In this document: positions 1 to 7,499 of the stretch, in pieces
Numbering within the stretch: the stretch's first letter is position 1
How the letters are laid out: each line of letters starts with the position of its first letter
Origin: Paractinoplanes maris
GTDB lineage: Bacteria > Actinomycetota > Actinomycetes > Mycobacteriales > Micromonosporaceae
DNA length: 64,000 bases
NCBI RefSeq assembly: GCF_023544465.1
Contig: NZ_JALPVL010000008.1
Span: 1 to 64,000, forward strand
Direction of reading: 5' to 3'
Made by a program: the position numbers and the translations under genes
The notes under the pieces: generated by a model
The model's database searches: none
What the model was told of the DNA's origin: nothing
Seen by the model: the letters and a program-made list of their open reading frames with translations, nothing else

Positions 1-117
1 CGACCCAAAAGCAGCAGGGCAGCCCTGAGCCTCTACGCCGTCCTCCGGCACCTGCAATACCAACTCGCCACCTGGCTCGGCTTCTGCCCACACTGCCACC
101 AGCCCGTCCCCACCTAA
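1..117 (+). CDS. C-terminal fragment of an unidentified protein (possible transposase tail)
   Basis: The frame is open from the window edge to a TAA at 115-117 and gives 38 residues. It ends in a Leu/Ala-rich helix followed by a CPHCH motif that could hold a metal. The start lies outside the window. Cys-pair tails like this occur in some actinobacterial transposases, and a decayed integrase lies 1.5 kb downstream, so a mobile-element origin is plausible. That is inference only; I do not recognise the family. Confidence 0.35.
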   Translation, partial: RPKSSRAALSLYAVLRHLQYQLATWLGFCPHCHQPVPT

Positions 118-715
118 CAAAGTCCTACTAGGTCAGCGTCTGCCTGCCACGTGGGCCTCTGGCTATACATGCTGCGAAGACTTGTGGTCGTCGTTGGCCA
201 GCCGAGGTCGGCGAAGCCGCCCAGTGCAAGATCGTCTCCCAAATTTCTCCCACAGGCGGAATCCGATCGAGAGCTTGCTACCGCCACTGAACTGACGGTC
301 TCTTCGCGCCGAATTGGACCCGGGGTCGTGGATGACCTTGCCGCTCTTCTATATGAGCTGGTGAGTGTTGCTGGTCGTTGGTCTGCGTTGGGCTTCGTCG
401 GAGGTAGGTAAAAGATCCACTCCCCGGTCACTCCCCGATTTCACGACGGGGATCACCTGCGGCCTGTTCGGGCATCCCGTTGCGCAGGCGCGGTCTGGCT
501 GCCTCCCGGTGTGCGACAGGTACCAGCCGGGCTTCGGCATCCCAGAGCCGCCTGGTCCAGGGCGGGTAGCCCGGCCGCCGGAGGCGCATCCCGGGTGCAG
601 GGTCGGAGATCCTGCCCGCCGGAGGCTCGCCGGCCCGGGCCCAGACTGCGTGACAATCCAGCGGTGCATCTCGTTTGATAGATCGATACTCGTCATCTAC
701 CCCGGAGGCGCTGCG
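118..715. other. Intergenic stretch without a recognisable gene
   Basis: About 600 bases. Open frames exist on both strands (for example 151-411 plus), but their products are low-complexity Arg/Pro/Gly strings with no recognisable domain and no convincing ribosome site. Base composition in 118-420 looks slightly less GC-rich than the rest, as expected for element-derived DNA. The last 15 bases hold the ribosome site of the small gene starting at 716. Confidence 0.5.
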
Positions 716-892
716 ATGAATACGACTTGGGTCAACGGTGCTTTGAAGGAGCTTCGTGAGAGTAGCCAGCGGCCAGGGCAGGCAACACCAGCGCATGGCA
801 TCGCGACCGCGCAGGTGCTGGCGTTGATCGCACTTGCGGAGGAGCTAGGTCGGATCGCCGATGCCATGGAAGCAGGGAACAAGCAGGGCTAG
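716..892 (+). CDS. Small hypothetical protein (58 aa)
   Basis: ATG at 716 is preceded by CCCGGAGG at 701-707 with ideal spacing, which is why this start was chosen over longer upstream frames. The product is 58 residues. It is polar at the N-terminus, and the C-terminal half is a predicted amphipathic helix rich in Leu, Ala and Glu (ALIALAEELGRIADAM). No family is recognised. A perfect inverted repeat follows 24 bases after the stop, supporting a real, self-terminating transcription unit. It sits inside the presumed integrative-element remnant, so it may be element cargo. Confidence 0.5.
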   Translation: MNTTWVNGALKELRESSQRPGQATPAHGIATAQVLALIALAEELGRIADAMEAGNKQG

Positions 893-916
893 CTTGTCAC
901 GGCTTCCTGCAACCTG

Positions 917-959
917 ACGAAGCCCCGGTCCTCTCAACGGAGGAATGCCGGGGCTTCGT
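917..959 (+). terminator. Inverted repeat, probable terminator of the 58-aa gene
   Basis: A perfect 12-bp stem (917-928 with 948-959) around a 19-base loop, 24 bases after the stop of the small gene. There is no long T-run, as is common in high-GC actinobacteria. Confidence 0.6.
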
Positions 960-1590
960 GGCGTCCGGCTAGGCTTCCGCGTCTGCGCGGCCGGGTCTGC
1001 GCGTCGCCGCAGGCGTAAGCGCGGATCCCGGACCGCGCCGGGCCGCTCACTCCGTCGCCGAGGGCAGCGCACCGCCGTCCGCGGGGGATGCGGGCGGCGG
1101 CACGCTAACCGCTCCCCGGCGACACTCGTGGGAGCGCAAGAGAGTCGGGCCTGCCGAAGGACTGACGAAGTCCGGATGTGCGGGGGTGTCCCGGCGGCCG
1201 ACCGGCACGGCTTGGACGACGCGGCCGAGTTGCCCAAGCCGTGCCGTGGGGCGCAGGCTGGGTAAGTGGTGGTTGGGGTTACTGCGCCTCCGGCGGGGGC
1301 ACTCCGGCTCCGGGATGCCCAGCGTGCTGGCCGTGCGGAGCGTCCTATCTACCGCTCGGCGCTGTGGCGCGCTTCAGCTTCTGTCCTGAGCTCGTCGCTT
1401 CCGAGACCCGGGCGCGGGTGCTGGCCGCAGTCGATGATCTCGGCTATTTGCGCGGCCGACCAGCCGGGCAGCTCGCCTCACACTGGCGGCGCAACGGCTT
1501 CGCCACCTGGTTGTTCCAGCCCGCCACCACGGGACGGTATCCCGGGAAGGCTCCACGGCCAGTCAGCCCGGTCCCGATCCTCTCCGAACC

Positions 1591-1926
1591 GTGGCCGGGT
1601 GTCTCGGTGCGGGCAGGGGAGCGACGGCGAAGGCGGACGCGTGCTGGGTGCCGATCGCCCCGGGGCTGACGCCGCACGGGCTGAGGCACACCTACAAGAC
1701 CCTGATGATCGAGTTGGGCACGCCCGCGACGTTGATGGATGCGCAGATGGGCCACGCCGACGGCTCCGTGCAGGCGATCTACTCCCACGTCACGCAAGGG
1801 ATGACTGAGCGGCTTGTGGCCGGCCTGACCGCGAATGGGAGGGCGGCGCTGAAGGCTCGGCGTGAGCTCAGCCCGAGATCACCGGTCGCGGTGCTCGACT
1901 GGTTGCTGATAGAGCTGAGCGAATGA
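1591..1926 (+). pseudogene. Truncated tyrosine recombinase/integrase, catalytic C-terminus only
   Basis: The 111-residue frame carries the C-terminal half of a phage/ICE-type tyrosine recombinase: APGLTPHGLRHTY (the HxLRH box), a TLMDAQMGH box and the nucleophile region AIYSHVT. The first catalytic Arg, the core-binding domain and the N-terminal arm-binding domain are missing. Upstream frames to about 1180 do not restore them and look scrambled. Intact homologues in Streptomyces and Micromonospora are about 400-500 residues. The end lies about 100 bases from the 3' end of tRNA-Val, the classic position of an integrase at its attachment site. It is therefore probably inactive debris of an element once integrated in that tRNA. 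Confidence 0.75.
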
Positions 1927-2027
1927 GCGGCCCAAGATTTTCTCCCAGGATTCTCCTGGCCACCCTGGTGACGAGAAACGGGCCCCGCTCGTGGTGAGCG
2001 AAACCCGCTGTGACCTGCTGATTCAGT

Positions 2028-2102
2028 TGGTGGGCGATACTGGGATCGAACCAGTGACCTCTTCCGTGTCAAGGAAGCGCGCTCCCGCTGCGCCAATCGC
2101 CC
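2028..2102 (-). tRNA. tRNA-Val (anticodon GAC)
   Basis: Read on the minus strand, a 7-bp acceptor stem (2096-2102 with 2032-2038) closes a full cloverleaf. The anticodon stem is CTTCC/GGAAG around loop TTGACAC (anticodon GAC). The T-arm has GGTTCGATCCC, and the discriminator is A. The 3' CCA is encoded (2028-2030). It is the last of a Gly-Cys-Val tRNA cluster and the likely attachment site for the neighbouring integrase remnant. Confidence 0.93.
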
Positions 2103-2122
2103 TCGGTAAACAACCTCTTGCG

Positions 2123-2193
2123 AGGTGGAGACGGGATTTGAACCCGTGTAGACGGCTTTGCAGGCCGTTGCCTCGCCTCTCGGCCACTCCACC
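2123..2193 (-). tRNA. tRNA-Cys (anticodon GCA)
   Basis: The minus-strand cloverleaf has acceptor GGTGGAG (2187-2193 with 2124-2130) and anticodon loop CTGCAAA (anticodon GCA). The T-arm has GGTTCAAATCC. The discriminator is U at 2123, as required for Cys tRNA. CCA is not encoded. It lies 20 bases upstream of tRNA-Val in the same direction. Confidence 0.93.
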
Positions 2194-2227
2194 GAGCCGG
2201 CCCAGCACGACTGTGAAGGCCTCTCCG

Positions 2228-2300
2228 AGCGGACGACGGGATTCGAACCCGCGACCCTCACCTTGGCAAGGTGATGCGCTACCAGCTGCGCTACGTCCGC
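2228..2300 (-). tRNA. tRNA-Gly (anticodon GCC)
   Basis: The minus-strand cloverleaf has acceptor GCGGACG (2294-2300 with 2229-2235) and anticodon loop TTGCCAA (anticodon GCC). The T-arm has GGGTTCGAATCCC. CCA is not encoded. It is the first gene of the Gly-Cys-Val cluster, an order common in actinobacteria. Confidence 0.93.
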
Positions 2301-2475
2301 ACGTCGTGTCGGCCTGCCCTGTGTCAGGGCTTGCCTGGCGACGGAAGAAACATTAGCCGGTCACCAGGGGCCTTGCCAAACCGGGGTCCCCCGGCGCGTC
2401 GCGGGGCGGCGTTCACCAGGGCGTTCCGGGTTATCCACAGGCTGGAAATCAGGCGGGCGCCGGAGGGCCGCCTCA

Positions 2476-3672
2476 GTGTTGGATGAGTCCATGGAGATCC
2501 GACAGATCAGCGCGGCGGAGCGCACCGCGACCATGTTCCCCCTCCAGACCTATGCGTTCATGCCCTCGCCGTGGACCGAGGGCGACGAGGAGGCGTACGA
2601 GAAACGCATGCCCTTCTTCTCCACCGCGATCAGCCTGATTGCCGAGGAGCATGGGCAGACCCTGGCCTGCGCGGCCGCGCTGCGGATGCGGCAGAACGTG
2701 CGCGGCAAGGTGCACGACATGGCTGGTGTGGCCTCAGTCGCCTCGCATCCGTCCGCCCGGCGCCGGGGCATCGTGCGGGGCCTGCTCGAGCGGCTGTTGC
2801 GCCAGGCCCGCGACGACGGGAGCACGGTCAGCGCGCTCTACCCGTTCCGGCCGAGCTTCTATGCCCGGTTCGGTTATGTGGGGACGCCTCGCCACCGGAT
2901 CGCGACCTTCGCCCCTGAGGGGCTCGCTCATCTCCACCGGGCCGAGCTGCCCGGTGAGGTGGAGCGGCTGTCGATGCGGGACGGCTTCGCCGAGTGGCAG
3001 CGGCTGCATGAGCGCCTGCTGGGGGAGCGGCACGGGTTCGCGGTGTACGACGAGACGCGCGCCGCCGAGTTCCGCGACGACAAGCGGTGGGTGGCCATCG
3101 CCCGGGTCGACGGTGAGGTGGTCGGTGCCGTGGATTACCGGGTGGGGTCGTATGGCGGGGACCTTTACGCCTCCGACCTGCTGGCGACCGGGCCCCTGGG
3201 GCGGGCGCTGCTGCTGCAATTCTTCGCGCGGCACGTCGATCAGGTGGCGCGGGTGCATGTGCGGGTGAGCACCGACGAGGTGCCTGAGTTGTGGGGCACC
3301 GATTTCACTGTGACCACCGAGGCCAAGGTCGACCAGCCCCGGCACGGCGGCGCGATGGTGCGCGTGCTCGACATGCCGGCGCTGACCGGCACGGCCGCGG
3401 GCTCCGGTGACGTCACGGTCGAGATCCCCGACGATCCGCTGGTGGGTGGCCTGTGGCGACTGACCGGCGAGGGCGGTCACCTGACGGTGACCAAGGGCAC
3501 GGCGACGCCGGCGGCGACTCTCACGGTGGGCGGTCTGAGCGGCCTGCTGTACGGCGTACTGGATCCCATCGAGGTCGTGACCCGCGGCCTGGGCCAGGTC
3601 GACAGCGCCGCGGTGGCTCCGCTGTCCAGCCTGTTCCCGCGTCAGATGCCCTACATCTGCGCCGACTTCTGA
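2476..3672 (+). CDS. Eis-like GNAT family N-acetyltransferase
   Basis: This 398-residue protein has the three-part Eis architecture: an N-terminal GNAT domain with the acetyl-CoA loop SARRRGI (residues 93-99), a second GNAT-like domain, and a C-terminal SCP2-like domain. The box FYARFGY (128-134) contains the Tyr used as general acid in the Eis family. The chain ends in Phe, whose terminal carboxylate acts as base in that family. Eis proteins acetylate amines, including aminoglycosides and peptides; the substrate here is unknown. GTG at 2476 is chosen because GGAGG lies at 2462-2466. ATG at 2491 is the alternative and better matches the usual N-terminus. The gene stands alone downstream of the tRNA cluster. 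Confidence 0.88.
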   Translation: MLDESMEIRQISAAERTATMFPLQTYAFMPSPWTEGDEEAYEKRMPFFSTAISLIAEEHGQTLACAAALRMRQNVRGKVHDMAGVASVASHPSARRRGIVRGLLERLLRQARDDGSTVSALYPFRPSFYARFGYVGTPRHRIATFAPEGLAHLHRAELPGEVERLSMRDGFAEWQRLHERLLGERHGFAVYDETRAAEFRDDKRWVAIARVDGEVVGAVDYRVGSYGGDLYASDLLATGPLGRALLLQFFARHVDQVARVHVRVSTDEVPELWGTDFTVTTEAKVDQPRHGGAMVRVLDMPALTGTAAGSGDVTVEIPDDPLVGGLWRLTGEGGHLTVTKGTATPAATLTVGGLSGLLYGVLDPIEVVTRGLGQVDSAAVAPLSSLFPRQMPYICADF

Positions 3673-3711
3673 GGGGGCGCGTCATGGGGGGACGGGGGCG
3701 ATAATCACCGG

Positions 3712-3990
3712 ATGAAGGACAGCTCGATCCTGTCGTACAAGTCCGAGGGTTCCGTGCTGAGCATCTACTCCAAGGGGTCGGTGTTGTCCATCGGGTCCGT
3801 CGGGTCGTCGCTCTCCATCGGGTCCATCGGCTCCAACCTGTCGATTCTGTCGGTCGGCTCCTGGCTGTCGATCGGCTCGATCATGTCGGCCGTGTCGATC
3901 GGCGCGGTCATGTCGTGGCGGTCCCGCTGGGGGATCATGGCGGCGCCACCGGAGGACCTGAAGCGGGTACGCGCCAAGCTCCGCAAGTGA
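3712..3990 (+). CDS. Small Ser-rich nonapeptide-repeat protein
   Basis: The 92-residue protein is almost entirely a tandem nine-residue repeat of pattern S-x-L-S-I-x-S-x-G, about seven copies covering residues 4-67. A short basic tail follows (LKRVRAKLRK). Alternating Ser and aliphatic residues with period 9 and regular Gly suggest a thin beta-solenoid or stacked beta-strand fibre. There is no signal peptide and no Asp for calcium, so it is not an RTX nonapeptide. A purine-rich G-run precedes the ATG. A strong terminator follows at 4021-4056, which supports a real gene. Function is unknown. Confidence 0.7.
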   Translation: MKDSSILSYKSEGSVLSIYSKGSVLSIGSVGSSLSIGSIGSNLSILSVGSWLSIGSIMSAVSIGAVMSWRSRWGIMAAPPEDLKRVRAKLRK

Positions 3991-4020
3991 TGAGCCGGGG
4001 TATCGCGTAAGGCTTTGCAG

Positions 4021-4056
4021 CGGACGCCGTCCCGCTTTTCGGCGGGGCGGCGTCCG
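4021..4056. terminator. Strong hairpin between the repeat protein and the convergent hydrolase
   Basis: A 15-bp stem (4021-4035 with 4042-4056) with one G-U pair around loop TTTTCG, 30 bases after the stop at 3990. It can serve transcripts from either side. Between it and the hydrolase stop at 4217 is only a diverged direct repeat (4141-4160 and 4183-4202). Confidence 0.75.
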
Positions 4057-4216
4057 TGGTGTGGTGCGACTGGATGCGCGATGCGGGGTGACGTGCGCGG
4101 TGAGGTGCGGCGGGATGTGCGATCCCGGGCGGCGTCCGCAGTGTCGCTGGGATGGATGTGTGATGCGGCGGCGGCGCCTGGGGTGTCGCTGGGACAGATG
4201 TGCCGAGCGGTTGGTG

Positions 4217-5857
4217 TCAGCGGGTGGGTAGGTCCAGGTAGGAGCCGCCGGTGATGGTGATCGTGTTGTTCGGGGGGTTGGCGTCGTAGTAGAGCGGGTC
4301 GACGGTGTCGATCACCAGGGTCAGGGCGTGGCCGGCGGGGACGTCGTAGGCGGCTGCTGAGAGAGCCAGGTCGACCTCGCCGGGGGCGGACCACGTGATC
4401 GGGGCGTGCGTAATCAGGCGGGCGGTGCCGAGGGCGTCCAGGTCGTAGAGGTAGGCGACCAGGGAGCCCTGGGTGGGGCCGGTCAGGTTCAGGTGTACGC
4501 GGGGGATGCCGCGGATCTTGAGTGGGGCGCTGGGGCGGGCGGCGGCCCAGACGCCGGCTCGGGTGCGGCTGACCGTGGGCAGCCAGATGGACGGGCGCTG
4601 GTTGGTGAACGCCGACACCCCGTTGGTCAGCAGCACCACGCCGCCGTTGGCTGTCGTGTCTAAGTCGGTGGGCAGAGGCTTGGACCAGCCGGTGGTGGGG
4701 GCGCCGCCGAGCAGGCCGGTGCCGTCCAGCGCGCGGATGCGGCCGAGGCCGTAACGGGTGGTCGACGGGCTGAGGGCGGACCAGTCGGCGTACGACTCGG
4801 TGGGGGCGTTGTCGGGGCGTACCAGAACCGGCGGGCGCGCCTCGCCGGGACGCCCGGCCAAGTGCTGATCGAACCAATCCCGTACGCCGGACCAGACGTC
4901 GTTTTCGAAGCCGAAGATGCCGCCCAGCTCGGCAATCGCGTGATCGCCGGGACGCAGCTCCAGGCGCTTGGGACCGGTGAGCGCGCCATAGAAGTCGACC
5001 AACTGGTTGGGTGGGAAGAACGAGTCACCCCAGGCGTTGGCGATCAGCACGGCGGGGGCGTTGGCGTTGATCTGGGACAGGTAGGTGGCCGGGGAACGGA
5101 CGCGCGCCCAGGCCATGACGTCGGCGATGTCCCGGTTGGCCTTGAAGTCGGCGAGCTTACCGCTGAGGTCGGGGCCGGAGTTGCCGAGCAGCGCGGCGGC
5201 CAGTTCGAGCAGGCCGGCCGACTGGCGATGGCGGGTCTGGTCGCTGTAGAGCGAATACACCAGGTCGGTCCAGCCGCTCATCATGGCCACGACGCGGATC
5301 CGCTTGTCGAAAGCCGCCCCGAGCAGGCTGATTCCGGCACCGTACGAGACCCCGGCCGCCCCGATGCGGGCCGGGTCGGCGGACGTGTTGGCGAGCGCCC
5401 AGTCGATCACCTTGGACAGGTCGGCCATGTCCTTGGGCCCCGCCGTGTCGATCTCGCCGCCGGAGGCCCACCAGCCGCGCGGCGTGTAGGAGACGACGAC
5501 GTAGCCGCCCTCGGCCAGCTTCCTGGCCTGGGCCAGATATTCGAGGTCGTTGAGTCCCCAGCTCGCCGGGAGGATCACAGCCGGGTAGCGGCCCGCCGCC
5601 GACGGTGCGATGACGTTGGCCTTGAGCGTCACCCCGGCACCGGCGATGTCGACGAACCTGTAGCCGGTGGTGGCAACGGCCGCGGTGACGGGGGCGGCGA
5701 TGACCGACGCGGCCGCGGTGGCTGGGGCGGTGGCGATGACCGACGCGGCGGGGGTGGCGGCGATGACCGACGCGGCGGCGGGGGTGGGGACTGCGCCGGA
5801 GAGGGCGAGGCCGGCGGAAAGGGCGAGGCTTAGCAGGATCTTGCGGCGTGGCTCCAT
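4217..5857 (-). CDS. Secreted alpha/beta hydrolase (CocE/X-Pro dipeptidyl-peptidase-like)
   Basis: The 546-residue protein starts with a Sec signal peptide (residues 3-30) followed by an Ala/Val/Thr linker with repeated ASVIA units. An alpha/beta-hydrolase domain follows with nucleophile Ser171 in GVSYGAG, Asp278 in WGDSFF and His306 in GDHAI. A C-terminal beta-rich jelly-roll follows, as in the CocE/NonD family. These enzymes cleave ester or amide bonds; the substrate cannot be told. ATG at 5857 is chosen because AGGAG sits five bases upstream; GTG at 5863 would overlap that site. It is transcribed divergently from a TetR regulator with a palindrome between them, so repression by that regulator is likely. 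Confidence 0.85.
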   Translation of the reverse strand: MEPRRKILLSLALSAGLALSGAVPTPAAASVIAATPAASVIATAPATAAASVIAAPVTAAVATTGYRFVDIAGAGVTLKANVIAPSAAGRYPAVILPASWGLNDLEYLAQARKLAEGGYVVVSYTPRGWWASGGEIDTAGPKDMADLSKVIDWALANTSADPARIGAAGVSYGAGISLLGAAFDKRIRVVAMMSGWTDLVYSLYSDQTRHRQSAGLLELAAALLGNSGPDLSGKLADFKANRDIADVMAWARVRSPATYLSQINANAPAVLIANAWGDSFFPPNQLVDFYGALTGPKRLELRPGDHAIAELGGIFGFENDVWSGVRDWFDQHLAGRPGEARPPVLVRPDNAPTESYADWSALSPSTTRYGLGRIRALDGTGLLGGAPTTGWSKPLPTDLDTTANGGVVLLTNGVSAFTNQRPSIWLPTVSRTRAGVWAAARPSAPLKIRGIPRVHLNLTGPTQGSLVAYLYDLDALGTARLITHAPITWSAPGEVDLALSAAAYDVPAGHALTLVIDTVDPLYYDANPPNNTITITGGSYLDLPTR

Positions 5858-6010
5858 GCGCACTCCTGAGGCAGAGCGAGGACGGCGAGCCGTGTCGGCG
5901 GGCGTGGTGGCACGTCCGGTCGGTTCGGCTTGGCGTATGGGAGGTGCTGGAGCGCTCCGGTTTCGGCAGCGTAGGAGCCTGTTCCGAGAAATTGAACTTC
6001 ATGACATTAT

Positions 6011-6028
6011 CGTTACCAGCCAGTAACG
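6011..6028. promoter_or_regulatory. Candidate TetR operator, palindrome CGTTAC-N6-GTAACG
   Basis: A perfect 6-bp inverted repeat with a 6-base spacer lies in the divergent intergenic region between the hydrolase (start 5857) and the TetR gene (start 6083). On the minus strand, GTGACC and GATAAT flank it and could be -35 and -10 boxes about 19 bases apart. Bound repressor would then block the hydrolase promoter. The role is inferred from position. Confidence 0.55.
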
Positions 6029-6082
6029 TAGGTCACTTCGGAGCGAGAAGACGCAGGCCACGGCGGTGGGAGGAGCGGTCCG

Positions 6083-6652
6083 ATGCTGTACGGGGTGCAG
6101 GCGCCGCGCCGGCGGGACGCGGTGCGCAATCGGGCGGCTATCGTGCTGGCAGCCTGCGATCTGATGACCAGCGGGAACGCCGCGGTGGGCATGCCGGAGA
6201 TCGCTCGGCGGGCCGGTGTCGGCCTGGCGACCCTGTATCGGCACTTCCCCGACCGGTACGCGATGACGGCTGCGGTGATCGCCCACCAGGTCGAGATTCT
6301 GGAGGCTTGCGTCGCCGCGAACAGTCAGCAGCCGGCCGCCTTCCGCGCGATGCTCGACGCCGTACTGCGCGCGCAGGTCAGCATGCGGCCGCTCGTTCAT
6401 CTCGCTCGGCGGTTGGAGCCGGCGGTGCAGGGGCGCTACCTCCGGAGGATCGTCGCCCTGCTGGCCGAGCCGCTGCGCCAGGCCCAGGAACACGGTTACG
6501 TGCGCGGTGATCTGGAGCCTGGAGACCTCATCCTGATCTTCACCATGGTCGAGGGCGTCCTGGAAGGCGGTCTCGACGGTGAGCTCCAGACCCGCGCCGC
6601 CGCCGACCGTACGATCGACCTGGCCCTCGACGGTGTCTTCCGCACAGCCTGA
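6083..6652 (+). CDS. TetR family transcriptional regulator
   Basis: This is a 189-residue TetR/AcrR-type repressor. The N-terminal helix-turn-helix contains MPEIARRAGVGLATLYRHFPDR (about residues 38-59), the diagnostic TetR recognition helix. It is followed by an all-helical ligand-binding domain of usual length. It is divergent from the secreted hydrolase, and a CGTTAC-N6-GTAACG palindrome lies 55 bases before its start. It probably controls itself and the hydrolase. The ligand is unknown. Its 3' end runs into a block of 20-bp tandem repeats. Confidence 0.9.
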   Translation: MLYGVQAPRRRDAVRNRAAIVLAACDLMTSGNAAVGMPEIARRAGVGLATLYRHFPDRYAMTAAVIAHQVEILEACVAANSQQPAAFRAMLDAVLRAQVSMRPLVHLARRLEPAVQGRYLRRIVALLAEPLRQAQEHGYVRGDLEPGDLILIFTMVEGVLEGGLDGELQTRAAADRTIDLALDGVFRTA

Positions 6653-6660
6653 GCACGCCG

Positions 6661-6758
6661 GGCGCATCCTGGGCACGGCGGGCGCGCCTTGGGCACGGCG
6701 GGCGCATCTTGGGCACGGCGAGCGCGCCCTGGGCACGGCGAGCATCTTGAGCACGGCG
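6661..6758. repeat. Five tandem copies of a 20-bp GC-rich repeat
   Basis: Units start at 6661, 6681, 6701, 6721 and 6741 (the last is 18 bases). All share GGGCACGGCG (one copy has GAGCACGGCG), with variable bases between. The array fills the gap between the convergent stops of the TetR gene (6652) and the camelysin-like gene (6788). No hairpin function is evident. Confidence 0.8.
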
Positions 6759-6787
6759 AGCGGGAGCCTGGGTAGGGCGGGCGCAGC

Positions 6788-7390
6788 TCAGCGCTGGGCT
6801 TCCCAGCGGGCCGTGAAGGACGTGGACTGACCTTGGGCGGCGTCGTCGCTCTGGACGATCCACTCGAGCTTCCAGGTGCGGGTCGTGTTGGTGGTCGCGG
6901 CCCAGTTGCCCACGCCGTTGGCCCAGGTGTTTCTGGCGGCGATGAAGGCGGCCAAGGTCTGCGACGCGGCGCGCATGCCGGTGGTGTTGTAGAGCGTATT
7001 GGTGGGGCTGAAATCGCTGCAGTCGGTGTTGCTTCCGGTGCCGATCTGAAGACGGAAGACCATGAACGAGCTGAGCGTGCCGGTCACGGCGGGCACATAC
7101 ATCTGCACCGTCGCCGGCAGGGAACCGGTGTAAGTCGTGATGACACAGGCGATGGCGGTGCTGCCAGGAATGGCGTTGCTGACGGTGAAGAACTGACTGC
7201 CCCCGGACACTGTGCCGGACAACACGACGGTGCCGGCCGCCAACATGTTGCCGTCGGTCGAGGTCGCAGCAGTGAAGCGCGCGTTGGCCGGGTACAGGTG
7301 AGCCGCCGCTGCCGCAAGAGCTGTAGCGGCGGCGTACCAGCGCAGGCGTCGCCAGAGGCGGTGCTGCGGCCGGCGGGAATGTTTGCCCAC
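6788..7390 (-). CDS. SipW-dependent camelysin/TasA-like secreted protein 2
   Basis: The 200-residue protein has a basic N-terminus and an Ala-rich hydrophobic segment (about residues 17-31). The mature start ARFTAATSTDGNMLAAGTV is the sequence seen after SipW-type cleavage in TasA and camelysin. The rest is a Thr/Ser-rich beta-sandwich-like domain with two Cys (ACV and DCS). GTG at 7390 is chosen because GGAGGAG lies upstream and the resulting MGKH start matches the signal peptidase encoded upstream. It is the last gene of the unit signal peptidase, camelysin 1, camelysin 2. A perfect hairpin at 7446-7482 separates it from camelysin 1. Probable role: surface fibre or matrix protein. Confidence 0.72.
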   Translation of the reverse strand: MGKHSRRPQHRLWRRLRWYAAATALAAAAAHLYPANARFTAATSTDGNMLAAGTVVLSGTVSGGSQFFTVSNAIPGSTAIACVITTYTGSLPATVQMYVPAVTGTLSSFMVFRLQIGTGSNTDCSDFSPTNTLYNTTGMRAASQTLAAFIAARNTWANGVGNWAATTNTTRTWKLEWIVQSDDAAQGQSTSFTARWEAQR

Positions 7391-7445
7391 GGCTCCCGGC
7401 CTCCTCCATTGACCTTTCGGCAGCATGCCAACGACGCTGAACGCC

Positions 7446-7482
7446 AGTCGGCTCCGGCAGCTGAAAGCCACCGGAGCCGACT
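7446..7482 (-). terminator. Hairpin between the two camelysin-like genes
   Basis: A perfect 12-bp stem (7446-7457 with 7471-7482), loop 13 bases, 18 bases downstream of the camelysin 1 stop on the minus strand. It may end or attenuate transcription into camelysin 2, giving unequal expression of the two. Confidence 0.6.
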
Positions 7483-7499
7483 AGGGGTTTGCCGATCGG

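Noticed and set aside
1378-1490. A frame reading VASETRARVLAAVDDLGY resembles the end of a LacI helix-turn-helix.
   Set aside because: Only about 18 residues match, there is no upstream helix-turn-helix or downstream sugar-binding domain, and the region is scrambled element DNA. Likely chance or an unplaceable fragment.
4083-4210. Diverged direct repeat GTGTCGCTGGGA (4141 and 4183) as a possible regulatory array.
   Set aside because: Only two imperfect copies beyond a terminator and before a convergent stop; no evidence of function.
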